64,000 nucleotides of DNA from Aalborgiella sp043769295. GTDB taxonomy: Bacteria; Pseudomonadota; Gammaproteobacteria; Burkholderiales; Burkholderiaceae_C. The notes beneath the pieces are model-generated. The model worked only from the letters and a program-made list of their open reading frames with translations, ran no database searches and was not told the origin of the DNA. A program made the position numbers and the translations under genes. The stretch lies in assembly GCA_043769295.1 (NCBI GenBank), contig JAYVJL010000156.1, forward strand, positions 4,840-68,839. The letters run 5' to 3'. Below are positions 51,717 to 58,678 of this stretch, one piece after another; the stretch's first letter is position 1; the number at the start of each line of letters is the position of its first letter.

Positions 51717-52304
51717 TTAAACCGCTTTGTAAAAAATATAGTCCGCTTTGTACTTCACGATTTGTTTGCTGCCCGCCGTGCCCGCATCACAGGCCATCGC
51801 AGGTGCAACACCACCCACGGTCGCCACACGCTGGATGTAGGTCACACCGGTCATGGCACCGGCACCCATGGCCGGGTTGGCTTTGACCAATTGCAGCGGG
51901 ATGTTGCCAGCACTGCTGGGTGCCACCGCCACTTGTGCGCCTGTCAGCTTGGAGCCGTCCATGCTTTCCCATGTCGCTGGCGGCCCATAGTATTTACCAA
52001 CCTGCTTGCCGCTGCGGTTGTTTAATTTTGCGTCCGGGCCGACAAACACCCACTCAAATTGTCCAGCCATGTCCTTTTTAGGGTTGCAGGCGTAGGTGAT
52101 TTCGCCCACACCCACGGTTTCCATGACCACTTTGTTACCCGCAGGCACTTGCACAGTCGCAGGCAGGTTGGCTTGGGAAAACATGGCAGTATCTTTCATC
52201 GGCATGTCCATGGACTTCATGCCAGACATGCTGCCGCAGGCCGACAGCATGGACACGGCCAACACAGAAGATGCCGCAATCAAGGTACGAGATGTTGTTT
52301 TCAT
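51717..52304 (-). CDS. DUF3455 domain lipoprotein
   Basis: The 195-residue protein has a lipoprotein signal (LIAASSVLAVSMLSAC, lipid Cys at about residue 23) followed by a Met-rich stretch (MSGMKSMDMPMKDTAMF). The DUF3455 domain then runs to the end, with PAGNKVVMETVGVGEITYAC and YYGPPATWESMDGSKLTG as typical parts and a second Cys in MACDAGTAGSKQIV. GGAG precedes the ATG at 52304; the longer open frame upstream overlaps the GST region and is rejected. Function unknown. The 130-bp stretch beyond its end, up to the receiver gene, shows no convincing gene. Confidence 0.85.
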   Translation of the reverse strand: MKTTSRTLIAASSVLAVSMLSACGSMSGMKSMDMPMKDTAMFSQANLPATVQVPAGNKVVMETVGVGEITYACNPKKDMAGQFEWVFVGPDAKLNNRSGKQVGKYYGPPATWESMDGSKLTGAQVAVAPSSAGNIPLQLVKANPAMGAGAMTGVTYIQRVATVGGVAPAMACDAGTAGSKQIVKYKADYIFYKAV

Positions 52305-52377
52305 AAGAACTCCAAAGTTGTTGTATGAAGTATACGCAGCGCCAGGCGGTTTTGGATTCAAAGAAACACCTGAAAAA

Positions 52378-53049
52378 TCAAGTTTTTGATGGGAAAACGA
52401 CCATTGCAGCCCCTGCCTGCCACGGCGCGCAGGGTTGCATGACTTGCTTGAACGCGGCAGACACCTCAAAAGCCCTGAGCCAGGCCTGCACCTGTGGCCA
52501 GGGCTGGGCGGCGAACCAAGCCGCATCCGTGTGCGCAAATTGACGAATAAATGGGGCTATGCCGTCGTCAAACATGCCTGGACTGCTATTAAAAAGAGAG
52601 TGATTCTGTGCCGATCCGGCCTCCAGATCAGCCACAAACTGCGCTGCCGTGGCCCGACTCATCTGCTTGTCGGCACCTGCCTCATGGGCATAGCGTTGCG
52701 GGTATTTGTAGCGATCCAGGTGGTGTTTGAACGCACCATCGCAGCGCGACAGCAGCGACATGCCCGCATCAAACGTGTCGGTGTCGGTTTCAGCGGGTAA
52801 CCCATGCTCAGGGTCGTTTTGGCGCAGCGCCCACAACATGATCTCCAGACTTTGATCGATAACTTGGCCATCCGGGGTGATCAGCACTGGCACCGTGCCT
52901 TTGGGTGAGGCGGCCAGCAACTCAGCAGGTTTGTTTCGCAACACCACCTCGCGCAGTTCACAAACAATGCCGCTGGCCAGCAAGGCCAACCGCGCCCGCA
53001 TGGCGTAGGGACAGCGGCGAAAAGAGTACAGGATGGGTAGATTCGCCAA
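52378..53049 (-). CDS. Glutathione S-transferase family protein
   Basis: The 223-residue protein has a thioredoxin-like N-terminus with YSFRRCPYAMRARLAL, SPKGTVPVLITPDG and DQSLEIMLW (glutathione pocket), and an all-helical C-terminal domain with PFIRQFAHTDAAWF. The start is a TTG at 53049, because no ATG lies before the conserved LPILYSF. A 26-bp fragment of the dispersed repeat is read at about residues 150-159 (NHSLFNSSPG), where relatives have a loop of the YLxGDRPSLAD type. It is 63 bp from trhO. Confidence 0.87.
   Translation of the reverse strand: MANLPILYSFRRCPYAMRARLALLASGIVCELREVVLRNKPAELLAASPKGTVPVLITPDGQVIDQSLEIMLWALRQNDPEHGLPAETDTDTFDAGMSLLSRCDGAFKHHLDRYKYPQRYAHEAGADKQMSRATAAQFVADLEAGSAQNHSLFNSSPGMFDDGIAPFIRQFAHTDAAWFAAQPWPQVQAWLRAFEVSAAFKQVMQPCAPWQAGAAMVVFPSKT
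52575..52600 (+). repeat. Partial copy of the dispersed repeat inside the GST gene (copy 10)
   Basis: TGCCTGGACTGCTATTAAAA followed by AGAGAG matches the right half of copy 9 (TGCCTAGACTGCTATTAAAA, then AAAGAG) at 23 or so of 26 positions, while the CCGGCG core is missing. It is antisense to the GST coding strand and in frame. Confidence 0.6.
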
Positions 53050-53055
53050 AATTAT

Positions 53056-53081
53056 CCGTTCGGGCTGAGCTTGTCGAAGCT
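53056..53081 (+). repeat. Short dispersed element of the 'SVRAELVEA' type
   Basis: CCGTTCGGGCTGAGCTTGTC followed by GAAGCT is a short sequence seen, from memory, at very many intergenic sites of diverse Proteobacteria, recognisable by its translation SVRAELVEA. It occupies the gap between trhO and the GST gene. Confidence 0.6.
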
Positions 53082-53112
53082 CTTACTCGTTTTCACTTGC
53101 ATTTACTCCCAT

Positions 53113-54099
53113 TTACTCACCTTCATAGGCTTTCTCTGGTTTCTCTTTTTTCGGCATTTTCACGCCGATGTAAGGCTGATGCCGCTCTTTCGCCAGCTCA
53201 ATCTGCCGTTGTCGCTCCTCAAAACGGGCAATCTGCTCGGGTGTCTTGGTGTCATGGCAGTGCGGGCAGCTCAGTCCCAGCACGAAATACGACGATTCCT
53301 TGTCCGCCTGGCTGATCGGCTCGCGGCAGGCGCGGCACAGGCCGTAGTCGCCGGGTTTCAGGCCCTGCCCCACGGTGACGCGCTCGTCAAACACAAAACA
53401 CTCGCCCTGCCACAGGCTGTCCGCCTCGGGCACGGTTTCCAGATACTTCAAAATCCCGCCTTCCAGGTGGTAGACCTCCTCAAACCCCTGGGCCCGCAGG
53501 TAGGCGGTGGATTTTTCACAGCGGATGCCACCCGTGCAAAACATGGCGACTTTGGTTTTTTTGGTTTCAGATTCAGCAATCTGCGGCTGGTGCATCAACC
53601 ACTCGGGAAACTGCGAAAAACTCTTCAGCCTCGGGTCAACCGCACCTTTGAAGGTACCAATATCGACCTCATAGGTGTTGCGGGTGTCGATCACCAACAC
53701 GTCCGGGTCGCTGATCAGCGCATTCCAGTCCTGCGGCTTCACGTACTTGCCCACCAGTTCGTTGGGCTTGACGGTGGGCACACCCATGGTGACGATCTCG
53801 CGTTTGAGCTTCACCTTCATCCGGTAAAACGGCGGCTTGTCAGACCAGGATTCTTTGTGCTCCAAATTTGACAGCCGTGGATCGTTTTTAAGATACGCCA
53901 ACACCGCACGCACCCCCACCTCTGGCCCGGCGATGGTGCTGTTGATGCCCTCATTGGCCAGCAAAATCGTGCCCTTGACGTCCTGCGACTCGCAAAACGC
54001 CAGCAAAGGATCTTTCATCTCGGGGAAATCCGGGAGTTCGACAAACTTGTAGAAAGCTGCCGTGAGGTACGCGCTGGGGGATACTGAAGAATCTGTCAT
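53113..54099 (-). CDS. trhO: tRNA uridine(34) hydroxylase TrhO (YceA), rhodanese-related
   Basis: TrhO makes 5-hydroxyuridine at the wobble position of tRNA using oxygen. The 328-residue protein has an N-terminal acylphosphatase-like part (GTILLANEGINSTIAG at about residues 40-55). The central rhodanese domain holds DVLVIDTRNTYEVDIGTFKG and the active-site MFCTGGIRCEKS near residue 190. A C-terminal domain carries Cys pairs (CRACREP, CPHCHD) and a basic tail. It is the second tRNA wobble-uridine modifier of the window after MnmA, though unlinked. Upstream lies the 240-bp rpoH promoter region, divergent. Confidence 0.93.
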   Translation of the reverse strand: MTDSSVSPSAYLTAAFYKFVELPDFPEMKDPLLAFCESQDVKGTILLANEGINSTIAGPEVGVRAVLAYLKNDPRLSNLEHKESWSDKPPFYRMKVKLKREIVTMGVPTVKPNELVGKYVKPQDWNALISDPDVLVIDTRNTYEVDIGTFKGAVDPRLKSFSQFPEWLMHQPQIAESETKKTKVAMFCTGGIRCEKSTAYLRAQGFEEVYHLEGGILKYLETVPEADSLWQGECFVFDERVTVGQGLKPGDYGLCRACREPISQADKESSYFVLGLSCPHCHDTKTPEQIARFEERQRQIELAKERHQPYIGVKMPKKEKPEKAYEGE

Positions 54100-54201
54100 A
54101 AGAACGCTATTTTATCGACTGCACGGCCCGTGGGCCTGGCGCAGATCAAGCGCGATGAAATCGGCACCGTGCCTGCGGCTTTACCTGCCCTTTGCACCCA
54201 C

Positions 54202-54229
54202 TTGCAAGCCTGTACAGACGGCGTACAAT
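54202..54229 (+). promoter_or_regulatory. Candidate sigma-70 promoter upstream of rpoH
   Basis: TTGCAA and TACAAT are separated by 16 bp, matching -35 and -10 hexamers at three to five positions each. Transcription would start near 54236, about 50 bp before the CIRCE operator. Confidence 0.45.
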
Positions 54230-54284
54230 TACTAACCAATGGGTTATTAATATCCTATTTTTTTGTAGGACTTGAACCTTTTCT

Positions 54285-54311
54285 TTAGCACTCCCTCCAA
54301 CCGAGTGCTAA
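54285..54311 (+). promoter_or_regulatory. CIRCE operator (HrcA binding site)
   Basis: TTAGCACTC, nine spacer bases and GAGTGCTAA form a perfect CIRCE element, the binding site of the heat-shock repressor HrcA. It lies 30 bp before the rpoH start, so rpoH itself should be repressed by HrcA and released when GroE is titrated by misfolded protein. Confidence 0.95.
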
Positions 54312-54340
54312 TATTACGGATCGAACAAAGGAGTTTTTCA

Positions 54341-55312
54341 ATGTCTATGACGATGAATGCTTTGCAACCTGTCAAGGCTTCTGCCCTCGCGGCCTCCAAC
54401 ACGCTGGCCGTAGCCACGCCTTGGGCAATGACGCCGACGCTGGGTAACCTTGATGCCTACATCACGGCTGCCAACCGCATGCCCATGCTCACCCTTGAGG
54501 AAGAGCAGCGTTTTGCCAAAAACCTGCGTGATAACAACGACCTGGACGCCGCCGAGAAGCTCGTCCTGTCGCACCTGCGCTTGGTTGTCTCCGTCTCCCG
54601 CAAGTATCTGGGTTACGGCCTGCCACATGGCGATTTGATCCAGGAAGGCAACATCGGCCTGATGAAAGCCGTCAAACGCTTTGACCCCGACCAGGGCGTG
54701 CGCTTGGTGAGCTATGCCATGCACTGGATCAAGGCCGAAATCCATGAATATGTGTTGAAAAATTGGCGCATGGTCAAGATGGCGACCACCAAAGCACAGC
54801 GCAAGTTGTTTTTTAACCTGCGCTCGATGAAGCAGGAATACAAAGCCGACGCCGCTGCATTGGGCGACGAAACACACAGCAACACGCTGTCTGAGAGCGA
54901 AATCGGTCTGATGGCCAAGACGCTGAACGTCAAGCCCGAAGAAGTGATCGAGATGGAAATGCGCCTGTCCGGCGGCGACGTGCTGCTGGACCCGAGCCCG
55001 TCCGACGACGGCGAAGAAGCCTTCGGCCCGATTGCCTACCTGTCTGACACCGGCCACGAGCCGACCCAGATGATCGAAGCGCACCAGCGCGACGTGCTGG
55101 CCAGCGACGGCATCGCAGCCGCCCTCGCCAGCTTGGACGAGCGCAGCCGCCGGATTGTGGAAGAGCGCTGGTTGAAGGTCAACGACGACAGCTCGGGCGG
55201 CATGACGCTGCACGATCTGGCCGCTGTTTACGGCGTCAGCGCCGAGCGGATTCGCCAGATTGAGGTGGCGGCGATGAAGAAGATGAAGAAGACGCTGGCT
55301 GAGTTTGCTTAA
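54341..55312 (+). CDS. rpoH: RNA polymerase sigma factor RpoH (sigma-32)
   Basis: RpoH directs transcription of the heat-shock genes. The 323-residue protein has the sigma-70 regions: HLRLVVSVSRKYLGYGLPHG and LIQEGNIGLMKAVKRFDPDQ in region 2, the RpoH box KAQRKLFFNLR specific to this family, and AVYGVSAERIRQIEVAAMKK as the -35 recognition helix. The ATG at 54341 follows AAAGGAG; an in-frame start at 54272 would put the CIRCE operator inside the gene and is rejected. A perfect CIRCE precedes it, and a clear terminator follows 20 bp after the stop. Confidence 0.96.
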   Translation: MSMTMNALQPVKASALAASNTLAVATPWAMTPTLGNLDAYITAANRMPMLTLEEEQRFAKNLRDNNDLDAAEKLVLSHLRLVVSVSRKYLGYGLPHGDLIQEGNIGLMKAVKRFDPDQGVRLVSYAMHWIKAEIHEYVLKNWRMVKMATTKAQRKLFFNLRSMKQEYKADAAALGDETHSNTLSESEIGLMAKTLNVKPEEVIEMEMRLSGGDVLLDPSPSDDGEEAFGPIAYLSDTGHEPTQMIEAHQRDVLASDGIAAALASLDERSRRIVEERWLKVNDDSSGGMTLHDLAAVYGVSAERIRQIEVAAMKKMKKTLAEFA

Positions 55313-55331
55313 AACTTGACTGCGTTTTGCT

Positions 55332-55356
55332 AAAAAGGCCCGTTGAGGCCTTTTTT
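55332..55356 (+). terminator. Rho-independent terminator of rpoH
   Basis: AAAAAGGCC and GGCCTTTTT form a 9-bp stem with the six-base loop CGTTGA, with one further T after the right arm. Confidence 0.88.
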
Positions 55357-55373
55357 AATGCCTATTTTGGCTG

Positions 55374-55420
55374 TGGCCGGCGTTTTTATTGCCTAAGCAG
55401 CTATTTTATTTGTAGCAAAA
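55374..55420 (+). repeat. Dispersed 47-bp repeat, copy 11, intergenic
   Basis: It reads TGGCCGGCGTTTTTATTGCC, then TAAGCAGCTATTTTATTTGT and AGCAAAA. It follows the rpoH terminator directly. Confidence 0.88.
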
Positions 55421-55444
55421 ATTAATTTGAATACCAAGACTTAA

Positions 55445-55546
55445 ATTCCCCTTCATTGTGAAGGGGTGCCCAGCGGGCGGGGTAGCAAAGCGCCACCAAA
55501 CAACTACCCCGTCGCTTCGCGCCACCCCTTCATTTTGAAGGGGAAT
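55445..55546. repeat. Long interrupted palindrome of about 102 bp between rpoH and the RDD gene
   Basis: The left arm starts ATTCCCCTTCATTGTGAAGG and ends GGCGGGGTAG. The right arm starts CTACCCCGTCGCTTCGCGCC and ends CTTCATTTTGAAGGGGAAT. The arms of about 41 bp are close inverted copies with an 18-bp centre, and each arm carries its own small CCTTCA..TGAAGG palindrome. It could form a long hairpin or cruciform. With the terminator and copy 11 it fills the 300-bp gap between rpoH and the RDD gene. Confidence 0.85.
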
Positions 55547-55612
55547 GAGAAACTGCTCGGATGTTACACTCATAACGAAAATTAGTCTTTACATCAATTT
55601 CAAGGAGTTTTG

Positions 55613-56092
55613 ATGACCGATTTAACCCCTGAAACCGTCGAATACGCTGGCTTTTGGATTCGCGTGGGGGCATCCATCATCGATTCGGTTTTACTCATGC
55701 TCATCACCTATCCGCTGTTGTTGGCGGTGTATGGTTGGGCGGGGATTGATTACAGCCGAGCCATGCGAACCACAGGGTTTGTGGATATTTTGCTGACTTG
55801 GGTGTTCCCAATTGTGGTGATTGTCTGGTTTTGGATGCAAAAACAGGCCACACCGGGCAAGATGTTGCTGTCGCTGCGCGTGGTGGATGCGCAAACAGGC
55901 AAAGCGCTGACATTCGGCCAAAGCATAGGGCGCTATTTGGGCTATTTTGTCGCGGGCGTCCCGTTTGGACTGGGTTTGATCTGGGTCGGTTTTGACCGCA
56001 AAAAGCAAGGCTGGCACGACAAACTGGCTGGCACGGTGGTGATTCGCGACAAAAAGCGTGGGGTCGAGGCAGTTAAGTTCCCACAGGCTTGA
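55613..56092 (+). CDS. RDD family membrane protein
   Basis: The 159-residue protein has the RDD signature: an Arg in GFWIRVGASIIDSVLLMLI with the Asp of IIDS, then transmembrane segments at about residues 20-42, 60-77 and 105-125. PGKMLLSLRVVDAQTGKALT and SIGRYLGYFVAGVPFGLGL are typical of the domain. The tail is basic and cytoplasmic. Function is not established; transport roles have been proposed for the family. CAAGGAG precedes the ATG at 55613. It ends 100 bp from the convergent mutarotase gene. Confidence 0.88.
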   Translation: MTDLTPETVEYAGFWIRVGASIIDSVLLMLITYPLLLAVYGWAGIDYSRAMRTTGFVDILLTWVFPIVVIVWFWMQKQATPGKMLLSLRVVDAQTGKALTFGQSIGRYLGYFVAGVPFGLGLIWVGFDRKKQGWHDKLAGTVVIRDKKRGVEAVKFPQA

Positions 56093-56121
56093 GGGGCTAT
56101 TTTCAGTCTTTATTTAGCATA

Positions 56122-56168
56122 TAGCCGGCGTATTTATTGCCTTAATAGCTATTTAAAATGTAGCAAAA
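56122..56168 (+). repeat. Dispersed 47-bp repeat, copy 12, intergenic (best consensus copy)
   Basis: It reads TAGCCGGCGTATTTATTGCC, then TTAATAGCTATTTAAAATGT and AGCAAAA. It lies between the convergent RDD and mutarotase genes, and all other copies align to it. Confidence 0.92.
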
Positions 56169-56192
56169 ATCAGGCAAACTCAACCTGACATT

Positions 56193-57125
56193 TCAACCCG
56201 ACATCTCCACCCGATACTCCACCGCCAGCGTGTGCGATTGACCCGCTGGAACGGTGACAGCGTTGTCCAGCGCGTTGCCGCTTTCGACACAAACGAAGCT
56301 TTTCCAGCCTCCCCCATCGTCATCAGCACCCAAATCGCCCATCTGCGCGGCGCGGGTTGCCCACGGGTTCCAGACGACGGTGGATTGGCTGCCAAGTTTG
56401 GCGATGTGGATGCGGCGCTGCAAAACCGGGTCGACGATAGTGCAGCGGTTGGCGCTGTTGGTGTAGACGCGATCGACCTCGGCGGTGAAACCGACAGGGC
56501 CGGTTTGGTCGCCCTGCGTCCAGCCGGCGGCTTTGTCGTGGAAATGGACGCCGTCCAGGCCTTCAACCTGCACTTGCGCCACGTCGCTGACATGGAAGTA
56601 GGTGTGCAGCGCTTCAGAAATGGTGAAGTCTGACTCGCCCAGGTTGCGGGTAATCAAGGCGATTTTGAGGCTGGCACCGACGTTGACCAGCAGGTCGAGC
56701 CGGCTGGCGACATCACCTTGTGGCCAAAATTTCTGCGTTTCAGCTGTGGGCAGGTAGCAGAGGGCGATTTCTGTGGAGCCGTCTTCCAGGCTGCGGCTAC
56801 CGGTGACTTGCCAGGGCTGGGCGCGGGCGAATCCGTGGGCGGGGAATGTCGAATCCGAGTCATGCGCGCCAAACCACGGCCAGCAGATGGGGATGCCACC
56901 GCGAATGGGCGTGTTGGGGGCGAAGGTAGCGGCGGGGGACATCCAGACCACCGGCTCTGGCGTGGAGACGGGTTGCCAACTGAACAGGTGGCCCCCTTGC
57001 AGGCAGAGGCTGGCCGTACCGTGGGCGTTGGTGATGTGGGCGGCGAGCAGGCCATCGCCGATGGGCTGGAAGTGCAGTTGGCCGGGGATCGTGAAACGGT
57101 CGTTCAGCTCAGCAATGGACAGCAT
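56193..57125 (-). CDS. D-hexose-6-phosphate mutarotase (YeaD-like aldose 1-epimerase family)
   Basis: It interconverts the anomers of hexose 6-phosphates. The 310-residue protein has the galactose mutarotase-like fold: HLFSWQPVSTPEPVVWMSP, then IRGGIPICWPWFGAHD with the phosphate-binding Arg, PAHGFARAQPW with the catalytic His, a central EALHTYFHVSDV and a C-terminal GGWKSFVCVESGNALDNAV with the catalytic Glu. Its start lies six bp after the end of the sco gene, on the same strand, so it may be the last gene of the oxidase-assembly transcript. Confidence 0.9.
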   Translation of the reverse strand: MLSIAELNDRFTIPGQLHFQPIGDGLLAAHITNAHGTASLCLQGGHLFSWQPVSTPEPVVWMSPAATFAPNTPIRGGIPICWPWFGAHDSDSTFPAHGFARAQPWQVTGSRSLEDGSTEIALCYLPTAETQKFWPQGDVASRLDLLVNVGASLKIALITRNLGESDFTISEALHTYFHVSDVAQVQVEGLDGVHFHDKAAGWTQGDQTGPVGFTAEVDRVYTNSANRCTIVDPVLQRRIHIAKLGSQSTVVWNPWATRAAQMGDLGADDDGGGWKSFVCVESGNALDNAVTVPAGQSHTLAVEYRVEMSG

Positions 57126-57131
57126 GAACGT

Positions 57132-57764
57132 TTACTTCAACAGCAGCGCAATATCCGACGCCAACGCCGGCGCACCGCTGCCGTAGCGGGTGTAGAGGCG
57201 GACGTTGCCTGTGGTGTCGTACACAAAGCTGCCTGCGGAGTGGTCCATGGTGTAGCTGGTGTCGGTTTTGCCGGGCGACTTTTTGTAATAGGTTTTGAAG
57301 TCTTTGGCGACCACGGCCAGTTTGTCGGGCGTGGTGCGCAGGGCCAGAAAGGTCGGGTCGAAGTTGGCCATGTAGGCTTTGAGGACTTCGGGGGTGTCGC
57401 GTTCGGGGTCGATGGTGACGAACAGGCCTTGCAGCTTGTCGCCGTCTTTGCCGAGCAGCTTTTTGACCTCGGCCAGCTCGGCCATGGAGGTGGGGCAGAC
57501 GTCGGGGCACTGGGTGTAGCCGAAGAACAGCACGACGACCTTGCCGGCAAAGTCTTTGATACTGCGGGGTTTACCGTTGTGGTCCAGCATCGCGCCGTCG
57601 GCGGCGAAGTCGCGGGCGTAGTCGGCACCGGTGATGTCAACGGCTTTGAATTCCAGTTTTTTCTCGATACAGGCGGTAAATAGGGCTGTAGCCGGCGTGA
57701 TTATTGCCAAAGAAGCTATTAATTTAATAGCATTTTGCAGCAGTTCGCGTTTATCAAGCATCAT
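57132..57764 (-). CDS. sco: SCO family copper chaperone for cytochrome c oxidase
   Basis: Sco proteins insert copper into the CuA centre of oxidase subunit II. The 210-residue protein has an N-terminal anchor (LIASLAIITPATALFTACI), then a thioredoxin-like domain with the copper-binding CPDVC at about residues 86-90 and the third ligand His in MDHSAGSFVYD near 174. Nearly all of the anchor helix is encoded by a dispersed repeat copy (57689-57738, antisense), read as QNAIKLIASLAIITPATA. The Cys at about residue 31 could also act as a lipidation site. It lies 12 bp after ctaB. Confidence 0.93.
   Translation of the reverse strand: MMLDKRELLQNAIKLIASLAIITPATALFTACIEKKLEFKAVDITGADYARDFAADGAMLDHNGKPRSIKDFAGKVVVLFFGYTQCPDVCPTSMAELAEVKKLLGKDGDKLQGLFVTIDPERDTPEVLKAYMANFDPTFLALRTTPDKLAVVAKDFKTYYKKSPGKTDTSYTMDHSAGSFVYDTTGNVRLYTRYGSGAPALASDIALLLK
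57689..57738 (+). repeat. Dispersed 47-bp repeat, copy 13, inside sco (antisense)
   Basis: On the plus strand it reads TAGCCGGCGTGATTATTGCC, then AAAGAAGCTATTAATTTAAT and AGCATTTTGC, including the perfect palindrome GCTATTAATTTAATAGC. The minus strand is translated as the hydrophobic anchor of Sco, in the same frame as in rfbD. Confidence 0.85.
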
Positions 57765-57776
57765 GGGGAAATCCGG

Positions 57777-58646
57777 TCAAAAAAGGTAGTGATCGATCAA
57801 CAGCGCGGCAAACAGCACGCTGAGATGGATCAACGAAAAACGGAAGGTTTTGCGCGCCAAAGCGTCGGAATAATTGCGCCACAGGGCGAAGGCGTAGCCG
57901 GTGAAGCCGATGCTCAAGGCCACGGCGACGACCAGATACAGCCACGAACTCATACCAAACACGAAAGGCATCAAACACGCCGGGAACAGCACCAAGGTGT
58001 ACAAAAACACCTGCAAACGGGTGAATTCATTACCGTGGGTGACGGGCAGCATGGGCAGGCCGGACTTGCGGTAGTCTTCCACGCGGTACAGGGCCAGTGC
58101 CCAGAAGTGCGGTGGCGTCCACAGGAAGATGATCAAAAACAGGATCAAGGCCTCGGGGCCGACGCTGTTGGTCAGGGCGGCCCAGCCCAGCACGGGTGGC
58201 ATGGCACCGGACGCGCCGCCGATGACGATGTTTTGCGGGGTGAGCGGCTTCAGAATCACGGTGTAGACAACCGCGTAGCCGATGAAGGTGGCGAAGGTGA
58301 GCCACATGGTGAGCGGGTTGACCCACACATAGAGCAGCACGGAGCCGAGCACGCACAGGGTGGCCGAGAAAATGAGGGTTTGGGTGTCGCTGAGTTCGCC
58401 TTTAGCGGTGGGCCGCCAGGCGGTGCGTTTCATTTTGGCGTCAATGCCTTTTTCAACGATGCAGTTGAAGGCGGCCGCCGCACCGGCCACCAGCCAGATG
58501 CCCACGCAGGCGATCAACCCGAGCTTGACTTCAGCCCAGCTGGGCACACCCGGCACGGCCAAGACCATGCCGATCAGGGCGCAAAAGACGATGAGTTGCA
58601 CCACACGTGGCTTGGTGAGTGCATAGAACTGCTGAAAAATGGTCAT
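57777..58646 (-). CDS. ctaB: Protoheme IX farnesyltransferase (heme O synthase)
   Basis: CtaB (CyoE) adds a farnesyl group to haem b, giving haem O. The 289-residue UbiA-type membrane protein has about nine helices. The first Asp-rich-type motif is in AFNCIVEKGIDAKMKRTAWRP, and VILKPLTPQNIVIGGASGAM and WTPPHFWALAL are further conserved parts. The ATG at 58646 starts the canonical MTIFQQFYALTKPRVVQLI; a much longer open frame reaching into ctaA is not coding. It lies 32 bp after ctaA. Confidence 0.95.
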   Translation of the reverse strand: MTIFQQFYALTKPRVVQLIVFCALIGMVLAVPGVPSWAEVKLGLIACVGIWLVAGAAAAFNCIVEKGIDAKMKRTAWRPTAKGELSDTQTLIFSATLCVLGSVLLYVWVNPLTMWLTFATFIGYAVVYTVILKPLTPQNIVIGGASGAMPPVLGWAALTNSVGPEALILFLIIFLWTPPHFWALALYRVEDYRKSGLPMLPVTHGNEFTRLQVFLYTLVLFPACLMPFVFGMSSWLYLVVAVALSIGFTGYAFALWRNYSDALARKTFRFSLIHLSVLFAALLIDHYLF

Positions 58647-58678
58647 GAGGGATTTTATAGGGGTCGCTGTAAGGGGCG

